A stretch of DNA of 33,399 nucleotides from Syntrophorhabdaceae bacterium. GTDB taxonomy: Bacteria; Desulfobacterota; Syntrophorhabdia; Syntrophorhabdales; Syntrophorhabdaceae. The notes under the pieces are model-generated. The model was not told where the DNA came from. It saw only the letters and a program-made list of their open reading frames with translations, and searched no databases. The position numbers were made by a program, and so were the translations under genes. The stretch covers positions 1 to 33,399 of the forward strand of contig DATKMQ010000044.1 of NCBI GenBank assembly GCA_035541755.1, given 5' to 3'. Positions 5,847 through 12,314 of this stretch are shown here, piece after piece (the stretch's first letter is position 1; every line of letters begins with the position of its first letter).

Positions 5847-6826
5847 GAAAGCGTGGTGACGGTTGGCACGTCGATATTCATGTGTCAAAAAGCGAACGGT
5901 ATTATTACACGGTCAAGGGCACCAAGGAAGAGGCCTATGAATACGAGCAGGAATTAAGGCGGGAACTCGCCCACAAGAAACCGCTCATCAGGGCCACGAT
6001 CTCCGACAAGGTAGTCGACTATCTCAGATGGGTCAAGCAGCAACAACCCAAATCCCACCGCATAAAGAAATACATGCTCATGACCCGGATCATTCCCTTC
6101 TTCGGGAACATCACGCCGGACCGCATCACGCCCGAAATGATTTTACTCTACAAGGAAAAACGGAAACAGGAGATAGCGTCCAAGATGGCCAAGGGTGGAA
6201 GCAGGATGATCAACCTTGAGCTTCTGTGCCTTCAGCACATGATACGGCAGATGTGGGGAGAGCGCGCAAAGTTCGAGCAGCTGCCCTGGAAGGCAGACAA
6301 ACCGATGATCCTGAGCAGGGATGAGATACGGTCCTTCATCAACGCCCTTGAGCCCGAATACGGAGTCCTGTTTTTCTGCATCTACCAGACCGGTATGAGA
6401 AAATCCGAGGCGTTAAACCTTACATGGGACAGAGTGGATCTTGACGAGGGCTATCTCCTGGCGAAAGGTAAAGGGGACAAGACGCGCGTCATCCCCATGA
6501 CGCCTTTGCTAAAAAAATATCTGATTTGTTACCATAATTTCGTCCATGGTGACAAATTGGTGTTTCCGTCTGCCAGGACGGGTAAGCCTCTGGTCGGCAT
6601 CTACAAGGCCATAGCCAGGGCCAAGAAGGCCGCGGGGATAGAGAAGAGAGTGTACCCTCACCTGCTCCGTCATTGTTTCGGCACACATATAATAGACGGG
6701 GGCAGCGACGTGGCGAGCCTCCAGGAATTGTTGGGCCACGCAAATATCAGCACAACGGCCATATATACGCATCTGTCAATGGACTACAAGCGTGAGGCCG
6801 TAAATAAAGGCGTCGGGGAATGGTGA
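5837..6826 (+). CDS. int: Tyrosine site-specific integrase
   Basis: 329 residues, with an ATG overlapping the previous gene. There is an N-terminal arm-binding region (residues 1-50), a SAM-like core-binding domain (about 55-145) and a C-terminal catalytic domain. The full catalytic set is visible: Arg188 in TGMRKSE, a lysine in KGKGDKTR (212-215), His275 and Arg278 in HLLRH, His301 in LLGHAN and the nucleophile Tyr310 in AIYTHL. The length is normal for the phage integrase family. The gene points at, and ends 61 bases from, the 3' end of a tRNA-Lys gene, the usual target of such enzymes, so this is the recombinase of the element and the right-hand junction is nearby. It appears intact. Confidence 0.95.
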   Translation: MSVRKRGDGWHVDIHVSKSERYYYTVKGTKEEAYEYEQELRRELAHKKPLIRATISDKVVDYLRWVKQQQPKSHRIKKYMLMTRIIPFFGNITPDRITPEMILLYKEKRKQEIASKMAKGGSRMINLELLCLQHMIRQMWGERAKFEQLPWKADKPMILSRDEIRSFINALEPEYGVLFFCIYQTGMRKSEALNLTWDRVDLDEGYLLAKGKGDKTRVIPMTPLLKKYLICYHNFVHGDKLVFPSARTGKPLVGIYKAIARAKKAAGIEKRVYPHLLRHCFGTHIIDGGSDVASLQELLGHANISTTAIYTHLSMDYKREAVNKGVGEW

Positions 6827-6846
6827 CAAATGGTGACGATGGTGAC
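6820..6846. repeat. Three ATGGTGAC repeats at the integrase end
   Basis: ATGGTGAC starts at 6820, 6830 and 6839, spanning the integrase stop codon and the gap to the tRNA. A further copy (ATGGTGACAAA) lies within the integrase gene at about 6546. Short direct repeats near an attachment site are typical arm-type sites for integrase or accessory proteins. That function is inferred from position. Confidence 0.4.
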
Positions 6847-6887
6847 ATTTTGTGCGGGCTAATATCGCGCGGATGGTTGATTTTATT

Positions 6888-6961
6888 TGGGCCGTGGAGG
6901 ATTCGAACCTCCGACCAATTGATTAAGAGTCAACTGCTCTACCGGACTGAGCTAACGGCCC
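6888..6961 (-). tRNA. tRNA-Lys (anticodon CTT)
   Basis: A 74-base cloverleaf on the minus strand. The acceptor stem GGGCCGT pairs with ACGGCCC plus discriminator A, the D arm is GCTC/GAGC, and the anticodon stem GTTGA/TCAAT encloses the loop CTCTTAA with anticodon CTT, reading AAG. The T arm is GGAGG-TTCGAAT-CCTCC. CCA is not encoded. The gene is intact despite serving as the integration target, because the element restores its 3' end. Confidence 0.97.
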
Positions 6962-6971
6962 AACGTGCATC

Positions 6972-7001
6972 TTTATAGCACAGAGGCACTCTGCCATTCA
7001 A
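6972..7001 (-). promoter_or_regulatory. Candidate sigma-70 promoter of tRNA-Lys
   Basis: On the minus strand TTGAAT (6996-7001) and TATAAA (6972-6977) are 18 bases apart, and the -10 box ends 10 bases before the tRNA 5' end at 6961. This is a normal arrangement for a tRNA gene. Confidence 0.55.
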
Positions 7002-7071
7002 CACAATTCTACCCGTCGAGGCAGCATCGAGACTCGACACAACGTTAAGACGGAAAAATCCCTGCAAAAAA

Positions 7072-7097
7072 TGTAGTTACTCCTACAATAAGTGTAG
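7072..7097 (+). promoter_or_regulatory. Upstream activator element 1 (TGTAG-N6-CTACA-N5-TGTAG)
   Basis: TGTAG (7072-7076), CTACA (7083-7087) and TGTAG (7093-7097) form a dyad plus a third half-site exactly 21 bases, two helical turns, after the first. It ends 75 bases before the sigma-54 promoter. The same layout occurs at 12027-12052. It is a likely binding site for a sigma-54 enhancer-binding activator. Confidence 0.6.
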
Positions 7098-7171
7098 CTC
7101 CACGGGGGCAAAAATTCATCATACCATCTGCAAAGTTAAACAGAGCAACACATTCCGAAATGGCCACGCCG

Positions 7172-7187
7172 TGGCATGTGATTTGCT
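7172..7187 (+). promoter_or_regulatory. Sigma-54 (RpoN) promoter 1
   Basis: TGGCATGTGATTTGCT matches the consensus TGGCAYRNNNNTTGCW at every defined base, with the GG and GC 10 bases apart. It faces the EPS genes, about 500 bases before the candidate small gene at 7691. Such promoters need an AAA+ activator bound upstream. Confidence 0.7.
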
Positions 7188-7290
7188 CTTAAATGAGCGA
7201 CTGAAAAAATGGTGTTAGTTTGTATGAACTTAAGTTGACATGGATACGATAAACATTACCTGAAGATAGGCGTCTAATAACAGTAAATTA

Positions 7291-7319
7291 TTGACAAAAC
7301 GAAAATTATCTATTATCAT
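7291..7319 (+). promoter_or_regulatory. Candidate sigma-70 promoter
   Basis: TTGACA (7291-7296), a 17-base spacer and TATCAT (7314-7319) in an AT-rich stretch. It could give basal transcription of the EPS locus independent of sigma-54. Confidence 0.45.
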
Positions 7320-7690
7320 GAAGTAGGGGGTGTCGGGCTTGTATCTTGAAAGACTAGCAGGGAGATTTGGAAGCCGAACAAAAAGACCGGCTGAGCCATT
7401 GCCAGACCTATCAAGAATTATTGATAACCCCTTGAAATATGCGATTGTCATACATAGAGTTTTCTATCTGTAGTGGAAAGAGAAGTCTGGTATAAGATTA
7501 AGAACCGTGCGCATGTAAATCCATACGCGACGGTGATGCAAAGCGGTGAAAAAAGGGTGGCACTTGTCGTAACCATAATCATGGAATGGCGGTAGCTTAT
7601 ATTTATGATTGCTCTTTGCGAGCCTGGCGGGCAAACCTAGAGTGACAAACGGATGAACATGTTCTTAACACTACAGGAGATGACAGGCTC

Positions 7691-7816
7691 GTGGCTTGGG
7701 TTCATCTTCCGTCGCGCCCGCGGGATATAAATCAGGTACTAAGGACCTCAGGGAAGCTGAAATTGCACGGGGCTACCCTGCATGATATAATCGACGTGAC
7801 GAACGGGAGGTCGTAA
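7691..7816 (+). CDS. Possible small protein coupled to the first EPS-locus gene
   Basis: A 41-residue frame from GTG at 7691 with AGGAGA ten bases upstream. The sequence (AWVHLPSRPRDINQVLR, then KLKLHGATLHDIIDV) is protein-like, with alternating strands and helices. The open frame extends upstream to 7646 without a better start, so it may be the remnant of a longer gene. Its end contains the GGGAGG ribosome binding site of the next gene, so the two would be translationally linked. No family is recognised. Confidence 0.35.
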   Translation: MAWVHLPSRPRDINQVLRTSGKLKLHGATLHDIIDVTNGRS

Positions 7817-7823
7817 AATCATC

Positions 7824-8126
7824 ATGAAGAAAACATGTAGGCTCGCGGGACTCACTTCTGTTCTCGTCTTTGCCCTTGCTCCATTGAGCACGGGATTCTG
7901 TCAGGCCGATCGTTGCATCGTTCTGGAAACAAAGGATAGCACGGCGCTCGTCAGCTGCGGCGATGGCACGACCCGTATCACAGACGTGAGCGGCAGATCA
8001 CAGCAGTACAAGGCAGGTGACAGCATCAGCCTTCCAAGGACTGATGTTCCGGGAGGCAGAGAGACGGAGAGATCGAGAGGCTCAGGACCTTCTTCCTCCG
8101 ACGTGCCGGCTGCGAGGACCCGCTAG
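7824..8126 (+). CDS. Small secreted protein opening the EPS locus
   Basis: 100 residues with GGGAGG upstream of the ATG. The signal peptide is MKKTCRLAGLTSVLVFALAP and onward, with a likely cleavage near FCQA at residues 25-28. The mature protein has a short beta-like domain (RCIVLETKDSTALVSCGDG, then TTRITDVS) containing two cysteines that could form a disulfide. It ends in a disordered basic tail rich in serine, arginine and proline. It is probably periplasmic or extracellular. I do not recognise the family. As the first signal-bearing product after the sigma-54 promoter, it is likely part of the polysaccharide system. Confidence 0.65.
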   Translation: MKKTCRLAGLTSVLVFALAPLSTGFCQADRCIVLETKDSTALVSCGDGTTRITDVSGRSQQYKAGDSISLPRTDVPGGRETERSRGSGPSSSDVPAARTR

Positions 8127-8291
8127 TCACCAGGACCCGTAGTGCGCTAGGGGCGTTTGAAGCACGACTTATGAAGCACCGGAAGGGCTTGCGCTTCTGT
8201 CTTGCGCAGGCATAGGCGATTATGCATTTTCCTAAACCGTATGGCAAGCTTGCGGTAAATACAACACATTAAAGTTATAGGAGGGACGCAC

Positions 8292-9074
8292 ATGAAATTG
8301 AGAACGCTTATGAACATAGGTCTTTCAATGCTCGTTGTAATGGCAGCGGCATGCGCTCCAAATGCTGTCAGGAACCCGGCCTCCATCAGTCAAATGGAAC
8401 AGCAGGCAAAGAGCTCCCCGCAGAAGGAGTATGTAATAAGCTCCGGTGACGTGCTCGACATCAAGTTCATGCACAATCCTGACCTCAATGAGCTCGCTCT
8501 TCCCGTGAGGCCGGACGGCCGCATTTCTCTGCAACTGGCTCCTGACATCATGGCAGCCGGGCTCACTCCGAACCAATTGAAGAATGTGCTCACACAAAAA
8601 TACTCTTCCGAGCTCAAGGAGCCCGAAATAGCGGTGATCGTGCGGTCTTTCGCGGGTGAGAAGATCTTTGTGGATGGCGAGGTGGCGTTTCCCGGGCTCG
8701 TCGACTTAAGAGGCCCCACCACGGTAATGGCGGCCATCGCCCAGGCTCGAGGGCTTCGCGACACGGCACGCTTAAGCAATGTCATTGTGATTCGTAACGA
8801 CGCCAATGGAAAACCCATGGCAGCGAATCTCGACTTAAGAAAGGTCATCAATGGGACAGATATGAGCCAGAATATCTTTCTCATGCCTTACGATATCGTG
8901 TATGTCCCGAGATCCAATATAGCCCGGATCGATAAATTCGTGGATGAGTATATAAACAGGGTCGTTCCTGGCGGATTTCCCGGGTTCTCCGGCTTTCACA
9001 ACCCTTACGCATACGCTTTCGGCGGATTTACCCAGGTGTATCCCGATACCGGCGCTACTATAACCGTCCATTAA
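8292..9074 (+). CDS. Wza-type outer-membrane polysaccharide export lipoprotein
   Basis: 260 residues with GGAGGG before the ATG. The lipoprotein signal has a lipobox (MAAAC) with Cys21. The Poly_export domain covers about residues 46-120 (YVISSGDVLDIKFMHNPDL is its typical opening), followed by an SLBB-like domain (about 125-210: EKIFVDGEVAFPGLVDL and the AQARGL segment). The C-terminal 40 residues are rich in glycine, phenylalanine and proline. Proteins of this type form the outer-membrane channel for polysaccharide secretion and work with a Wzz/Wzc-like inner-membrane partner, which is the next gene. The length is shorter than Escherichia coli Wza, as in many EPS systems of the PEP-CTERM-associated kind. 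Confidence 0.9.
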   Translation: MKLRTLMNIGLSMLVVMAAACAPNAVRNPASISQMEQQAKSSPQKEYVISSGDVLDIKFMHNPDLNELALPVRPDGRISLQLAPDIMAAGLTPNQLKNVLTQKYSSELKEPEIAVIVRSFAGEKIFVDGEVAFPGLVDLRGPTTVMAAIAQARGLRDTARLSNVIVIRNDANGKPMAANLDLRKVINGTDMSQNIFLMPYDIVYVPRSNIARIDKFVDEYINRVVPGGFPGFSGFHNPYAYAFGGFTQVYPDTGATITVH

Positions 9075-9110
9075 ACGGATGACCCTAACCACAACCGAGG
9101 TCAATGATCG

Positions 9111-10499
9111 ATGATGGAACAGAATTACCAACCTTTTGATTTTACCAACATACGTGATCTTCTTACGATCGTGTTTAAGCACAAGTACAAGATCTTCATT
9201 ACCTTTCTCGTGATCTTTATCGGGGTCACCGCTCTCGCCCTGATCATGCCGCGGCCGTATGAGTCGAAAAGCGTGTTGCTCGTAAAGCTTGGACGGGAGT
9301 TTATGAACCGCCCCGAAGTGAACGGAGGAAGCGGATTTTCCGTTCCACCGGACACAATCCTGAGAGGTGAGATCAGCATACTGACGAGCAGGGACCTCAT
9401 CAGTAAGGTCATCAATACCATCGGCGTTGAAAAACTCTATCCCACGACAAACAAGATCACCGCCGGTACGGAAACGCCGGAACAGAAGGCGATCAAGTCA
9501 TTTGAAGAGAACTTGAGCGTTACGAACGTCCCCGGCTCGAGCCTGATACAGGTTACCTTTACCCATTCCGACTCGTACCTGGCGCCCCGGGTGGTAAATA
9601 CGCTGGTCGACGCTTTCAAGGACAAGCACCTGGAAGTTTTCAGCGGGAACAGCACCGAGTTTCTGGAAAATCAACAGAAGGCCATCGAGGAGAAGCTCAA
9701 ACAATCGGAAGGCAATCTCGCCACATTCAAGCAGAAACACGGGGTCTTTTCCTTCGATGAACAAAAAACTGCACTGATACAACAACGGAGTATGCTCGAC
9801 ACGGCGCTCAAGGCCGCCCAAAACCAGATGACCGAAGTCGATCAAAAGATCGCCTTCATACGAAGCCCCAAATGGATGGCCGATACCCCCCAGGAGATGC
9901 GATCACAACTGGCCGCCCTTCAGCAGAGAGAGAGGGAGCTTTCTGAGAGATACACGGACAATAGCCGGGCAATCCAGAACGTGCGTCAGGAAATCCAACT
10001 GACAAAGGATGCCATGGGCAGAAACAACGAAGAATTGAGACAGATAGAACTCGGGAAGGCTGAAGGAGACCTGGCCGTGGTCAAAGCTAAGGTCGAAAAT
10101 CTGAAACGTCAGTTTTCTCAGGTAGAGGGTGAGGTTTTTGCCCTCGATGCGCGTGGGCGCGAGTTACAAGATTTGAAACGTGAGGCGACACAGCAGGAAC
10201 AAAGCTACGATACCTATGCACGAAAGCTTCAGGAGTCCCTCATTATGGACGACATGGACCGGCATAAGATGGTCGCCATCAGTGTGGTCGAAAAAGCAAC
10301 CATTCCTGCAACGCCAAAGAAACAGAAACTCGACAAACACCGGATGGTAGCAGCAGGGTTCCTGGGCGGTATTGCGGCGGGTTTTGCCCTCGCATTTTTC
10401 CTTGAATTCAGCGCTTCAGGCATGACAACACCCTATAGCGCTGAACGACGCCTGGGCCTGCCCGTAATGGTTGCGATCGCAAAAAAACAGAGCATTTAA
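9111..10499 (+). CDS. Wzz-type chain-length determinant / co-polymerase
   Basis: 462 residues, starting at ATG 9111 or the adjacent ATG 9114. The Wzz domain is at the N-terminus with a first transmembrane helix at about residues 27-47. A periplasmic region contains a long coiled coil (about 185-385, rich in Q, E, K and heptads), then a second transmembrane helix near residues 408-430 (VAAGFLGGIAAGFALAFFLEF) and a short cytoplasmic tail. No kinase domain is fused. The kinase-like partner is a separate gene at 12311. The layout matches the GNVR/Wzz proteins of EPS loci that set chain length and couple the inner-membrane machinery to the Wza channel. It lies 36 bases after the export lipoprotein gene. 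Confidence 0.9.
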   Translation: MMEQNYQPFDFTNIRDLLTIVFKHKYKIFITFLVIFIGVTALALIMPRPYESKSVLLVKLGREFMNRPEVNGGSGFSVPPDTILRGEISILTSRDLISKVINTIGVEKLYPTTNKITAGTETPEQKAIKSFEENLSVTNVPGSSLIQVTFTHSDSYLAPRVVNTLVDAFKDKHLEVFSGNSTEFLENQQKAIEEKLKQSEGNLATFKQKHGVFSFDEQKTALIQQRSMLDTALKAAQNQMTEVDQKIAFIRSPKWMADTPQEMRSQLAALQQRERELSERYTDNSRAIQNVRQEIQLTKDAMGRNNEELRQIELGKAEGDLAVVKAKVENLKRQFSQVEGEVFALDARGRELQDLKREATQQEQSYDTYARKLQESLIMDDMDRHKMVAISVVEKATIPATPKKQKLDKHRMVAAGFLGGIAAGFALAFFLEFSASGMTTPYSAERRLGLPVMVAIAKKQSI

Positions 10500-10584
10500 C
10501 GCTGTATGGGACTTTGCAAAAGCTGCTTCAAGAGTGCAGGTTTCTTAATGAGCGTTCACATTCCTGCCGGGATATAAGTGAGCT

Positions 10585-11847
10585 ATGTATTTGAGTTTTT
10601 ACAACCTCAAGAAACAACCCTTTCACATCACTCCGGACCCGGAGTTCCTCTACTTAAGCCCGAGCCATAAAGAAGCTTTGGCCGCCATCATATATGGCAT
10701 AGAGCAGAGGAAGGGATTTATTGCCATCGTTGGTGCCGTTGGGGTCGGCAAGACAACGATCCTTCGATCATACCTGGAAAGTGCAGAGAGAAAACACCTC
10801 AAGATCATATACGTCTTCAATGCAAAGCTCACCTTCAACGAACTCCTCAAAACCATTTATCAGGAGCTCGGCCTTCCCGTGGAAAGTAATGACGTTCTGG
10901 AGATGGTCAACAAGCTGTACGAGGTCTTAATCGAAGAATACAAGAAAGATAATACGGTCATACTGATCATCGACGAAGCCCAGAATATGCCTGTGGATAC
11001 GCTTGAGAGCTTGCGCATGCTTTCGAACCTCGAGACGTCCAAAGACAAGTTGATTCAGATCGTGCTCGTCGGTCAACCCGAGTTCGAAGAGCAGCTCAAC
11101 TTGAACAGGTTAAGACAGCTAAAACAACGGCTTGCCATCCGATCGACGATTTTGCCTCTCACGCCGCACGAAAGCATCGAGTACATCCGGTTCAGACTGC
11201 AAAAGGCCGGCTCCAACCCAGGCTCGGTTTTCTCGCCAGGCGCCTTGAAGACGATTGTGCGAAGAGCCAAGGGGATTCCCAGGGTACTCAACATTCTCTG
11301 TGACAACGCCCTGATCACGGGGTTCGGTTACCGCAAAAAACCTGTTTCGCAGAAAATAACAAAAGAGATAATCCGGGACTTTGAAGGGCTCAAACAGTCC
11401 TCGACTGCTCGATGGTGGGTATCTGCGGTTTCGGCCATGATCTTATTATTTCTCGGCGGCACGGTTTGGCTTGCGCTCTATAAGGAAGCCGATTTCGATA
11501 AGATCTCTGTGATGCTATCGCGCGGGCACAGGCATCTGACTGATTCTGCGAGTCAGCCGGAACGGGTTGAGACCCCGGCCGCGCGCGATGATCACGATAC
11601 CCCGGCGCAGTCTTTGCCGCCCAAGGGGGAGACACCGCCCCCTGCCGTGAATGACGACCACAAGGCCGTCACCAAAACGGTGGTACGTGGCGACACCCTT
11701 TCCAAATTAGCACAGGAAGTGTACGGCAACTCAGATACAAAGGTTTTACAATTCATCCGTAAAAGCAATCCTCAGATTGCGGACCCGAATCTCATTCTGA
11801 GAGGCAGTACCATTACTTTTCCCACATCTCACAAACAAGAAGAGTAG
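10585..11847 (+). CDS. ExeA/GspA-like AAA+ ATPase with C-terminal LysM domain
   Basis: 420 residues. The N-terminal ATPase begins MYLSFYNLKKQPFHITPDP, the hallmark of ExeA-like secretion ATPases found in EPS/PEP-CTERM loci. Walker A is GAVGVGKT (50-57) and Walker B is VILIIDEAQN (Asp130, Glu131). A sensor-like Arg/Gln-rich segment follows. A transmembrane helix lies at about residues 274-295 (WWVSAVSAMILLFLGG), then a proline-rich periplasmic linker, then a LysM domain (about 365-415: VVRGDTLSKLAQEVYGNSD, ending with LRGSTITFP). So a cytoplasmic ATPase is tied to a glycan- or peptidoglycan-binding module across the membrane. It probably energises or positions the export complex at the cell wall. 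It is the last gene before the second promoter region. Confidence 0.9.
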   Translation: MYLSFYNLKKQPFHITPDPEFLYLSPSHKEALAAIIYGIEQRKGFIAIVGAVGVGKTTILRSYLESAERKHLKIIYVFNAKLTFNELLKTIYQELGLPVESNDVLEMVNKLYEVLIEEYKKDNTVILIIDEAQNMPVDTLESLRMLSNLETSKDKLIQIVLVGQPEFEEQLNLNRLRQLKQRLAIRSTILPLTPHESIEYIRFRLQKAGSNPGSVFSPGALKTIVRRAKGIPRVLNILCDNALITGFGYRKKPVSQKITKEIIRDFEGLKQSSTARWWVSAVSAMILLFLGGTVWLALYKEADFDKISVMLSRGHRHLTDSASQPERVETPAARDDHDTPAQSLPPKGETPPPAVNDDHKAVTKTVVRGDTLSKLAQEVYGNSDTKVLQFIRKSNPQIADPNLILRGSTITFPTSHKQEE

Positions 11848-12026
11848 CAGAGCATTAGTAGTAGTCGGATCGCCCTGGATTTGGCTATCTTTATACTACG
11901 AATTACATAGATTTTCTAGGTAGTAATTGGGTGATTTTATGATCTTTATTCCGCGGTGGCGGCGTGCGAGATTGTCTTGTGTCGCAAAAGAATGTCTCAT
12001 CACGTAAGATTATGTATCGCCAAATA

Positions 12027-12052
12027 TGTAGCCTTACCCACAAAAAATGTAG
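12027..12052 (+). promoter_or_regulatory. Upstream activator element 2 (TGTAG-N6-CCACA-N5-TGTAG)
   Basis: TGTAG (12027-12031), CCACA (12038-12042) and TGTAG (12048-12052) have the same order and spacings as the element at 7072-7097. The second half shares the 13-base stretch CAAAAAATGTAGT with the first site. It ends 74 bases before the sigma-54 promoter, against 75 bases in the other copy. Confidence 0.6.
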
Positions 12053-12125
12053 TATTTTGCTGGAGATAATTGAGTCGTTGTAATACAGGTCAAATATTTC
12101 AATATGTTACGATTCTATGTTACTG

Positions 12126-12141
12126 TGGCACATAAGTTGCT
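12126..12141 (+). promoter_or_regulatory. Sigma-54 (RpoN) promoter 2
   Basis: TGGCACATAAGTTGCT fits TGGCAYRNNNNTTGCW at all defined positions. The expected start, about 12 bases after the GC, gives a leader of roughly 155 bases before the gene at 12311. It would drive the kinase-like protein and the long gene run after it. Confidence 0.75.
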
Positions 12142-12212
12142 AATTGATGCTGAGGAGTAGCAGAAGGAAACGGTTACGCGAGAAATCTTCGGGTAGCCGG
12201 CAACACAGGGGA

Positions 12213-12314
12213 ATGTGTTGGTACATCAACAAAGAGAACATGAAAGCTCTTCAGACCATCCATATAAAGAAATGGAACGGCGGTAGCGTGACCGCCGGCT
12301 GGAGGTTAAGGTGA
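12213..12314 (+). CDS. Possible 33-residue leader peptide overlapping the kinase-like gene
   Basis: The ATG at 12213 follows AGGGGA and opens 33 codons (MCWYINKENMKALQTIH, then a basic end WRLR). Its TGA overlaps the GTG start at 12311. The overlap suggests translational coupling, and the frame covers the hairpin at 12278-12297, so translation would melt that hairpin. The ribosome binding site is unusually close to the ATG and no family is known. Confidence 0.3.
   Translation: MCWYINKENMKALQTIHIKKWNGGSVTAGWRLR
12278..12297 (+). promoter_or_regulatory. Hairpin directly upstream of the kinase-like gene
   Basis: CGGCGGT (12278-12284), loop AGCGTG, ACCGCCG (12291-12297): a perfect 7-base-pair GC-rich stem ending three bases before the GGAGG ribosome binding site. 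No U-tract follows, so it is not a terminator. It may modulate translation or RNA stability. Confidence 0.4.

Larger units (their letters stand above)
2119..6888. mobile_element. Small integrated element at tRNA-Lys, satellite-like or decayed prophage
   Basis: The element has a divergent repressor / CII-like switch, about nine mostly overlapping small genes and a terminal tyrosine integrase abutting the 3' end of a tRNA gene. No replication, terminase, capsid, tail or lysis enzyme can be read, so it is too small to be an autonomous phage. The right junction should lie within the 3' part of the tRNA (from 6888). No second copy of the tRNA 3' end is found to the left, so the left limit given here is only the last element-like reading frame; the true end may be degenerate or outside the window. 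Confidence 0.65.
7002..7690. other. Long control/leader region before the EPS locus
   Basis: There is no secure gene over about 690 bases. It holds the upstream activator element (7072-7097), a sigma-54 promoter (7172-7187), a sigma-70-like promoter (7291-7319), a perfect GAACATGTTC palindrome (7655-7664) and two short protein-like frames: 7339-7470 (TTG start, AGGGGG upstream; contains RFGSRTKRPAEPLPDL) and 7473-7595 (GTG start; 40 residues containing EREVWYKIKNRAHVNPYA). The frames overlap out of register and lack good starts. They could be a decayed gene, leader peptides or chance. A 16-base motif at 7581-7596 recurs in the second leader. Confidence 0.4.
11848..12310. other. Second control region in the EPS locus
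   Basis: There is no secure gene over 463 bases. It contains the second activator element (12027-12052), the second sigma-54 promoter (12126-12141), a weak inverted repeat AATTAC/GTAATT (11901-11928), a candidate 33-codon frame (12213-12314) and a 7-base-pair hairpin just before the next gene. I see no intrinsic terminator after the ATPase gene, so read-through from the first unit is possible. Confidence 0.5.

Noticed and set aside
7558-7575. TGGCAC resembling a sigma-54 -24 element
   Set aside because: The GC/TTGC element is absent at the required distance; only TTGTCG then GTAAC follow.
7510-7600. Possible cyclic-di-GMP (GEMM) riboswitch, because GATGCAAAGC at 7535-7544 resembles the conserved GACGCAAAGC
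   Set aside because: The upstream GGCAAACC-type segment and its pairing partner, and the downstream receptor helix, cannot be matched. The stems that I tried have mismatches. A covariance-model search would settle it.
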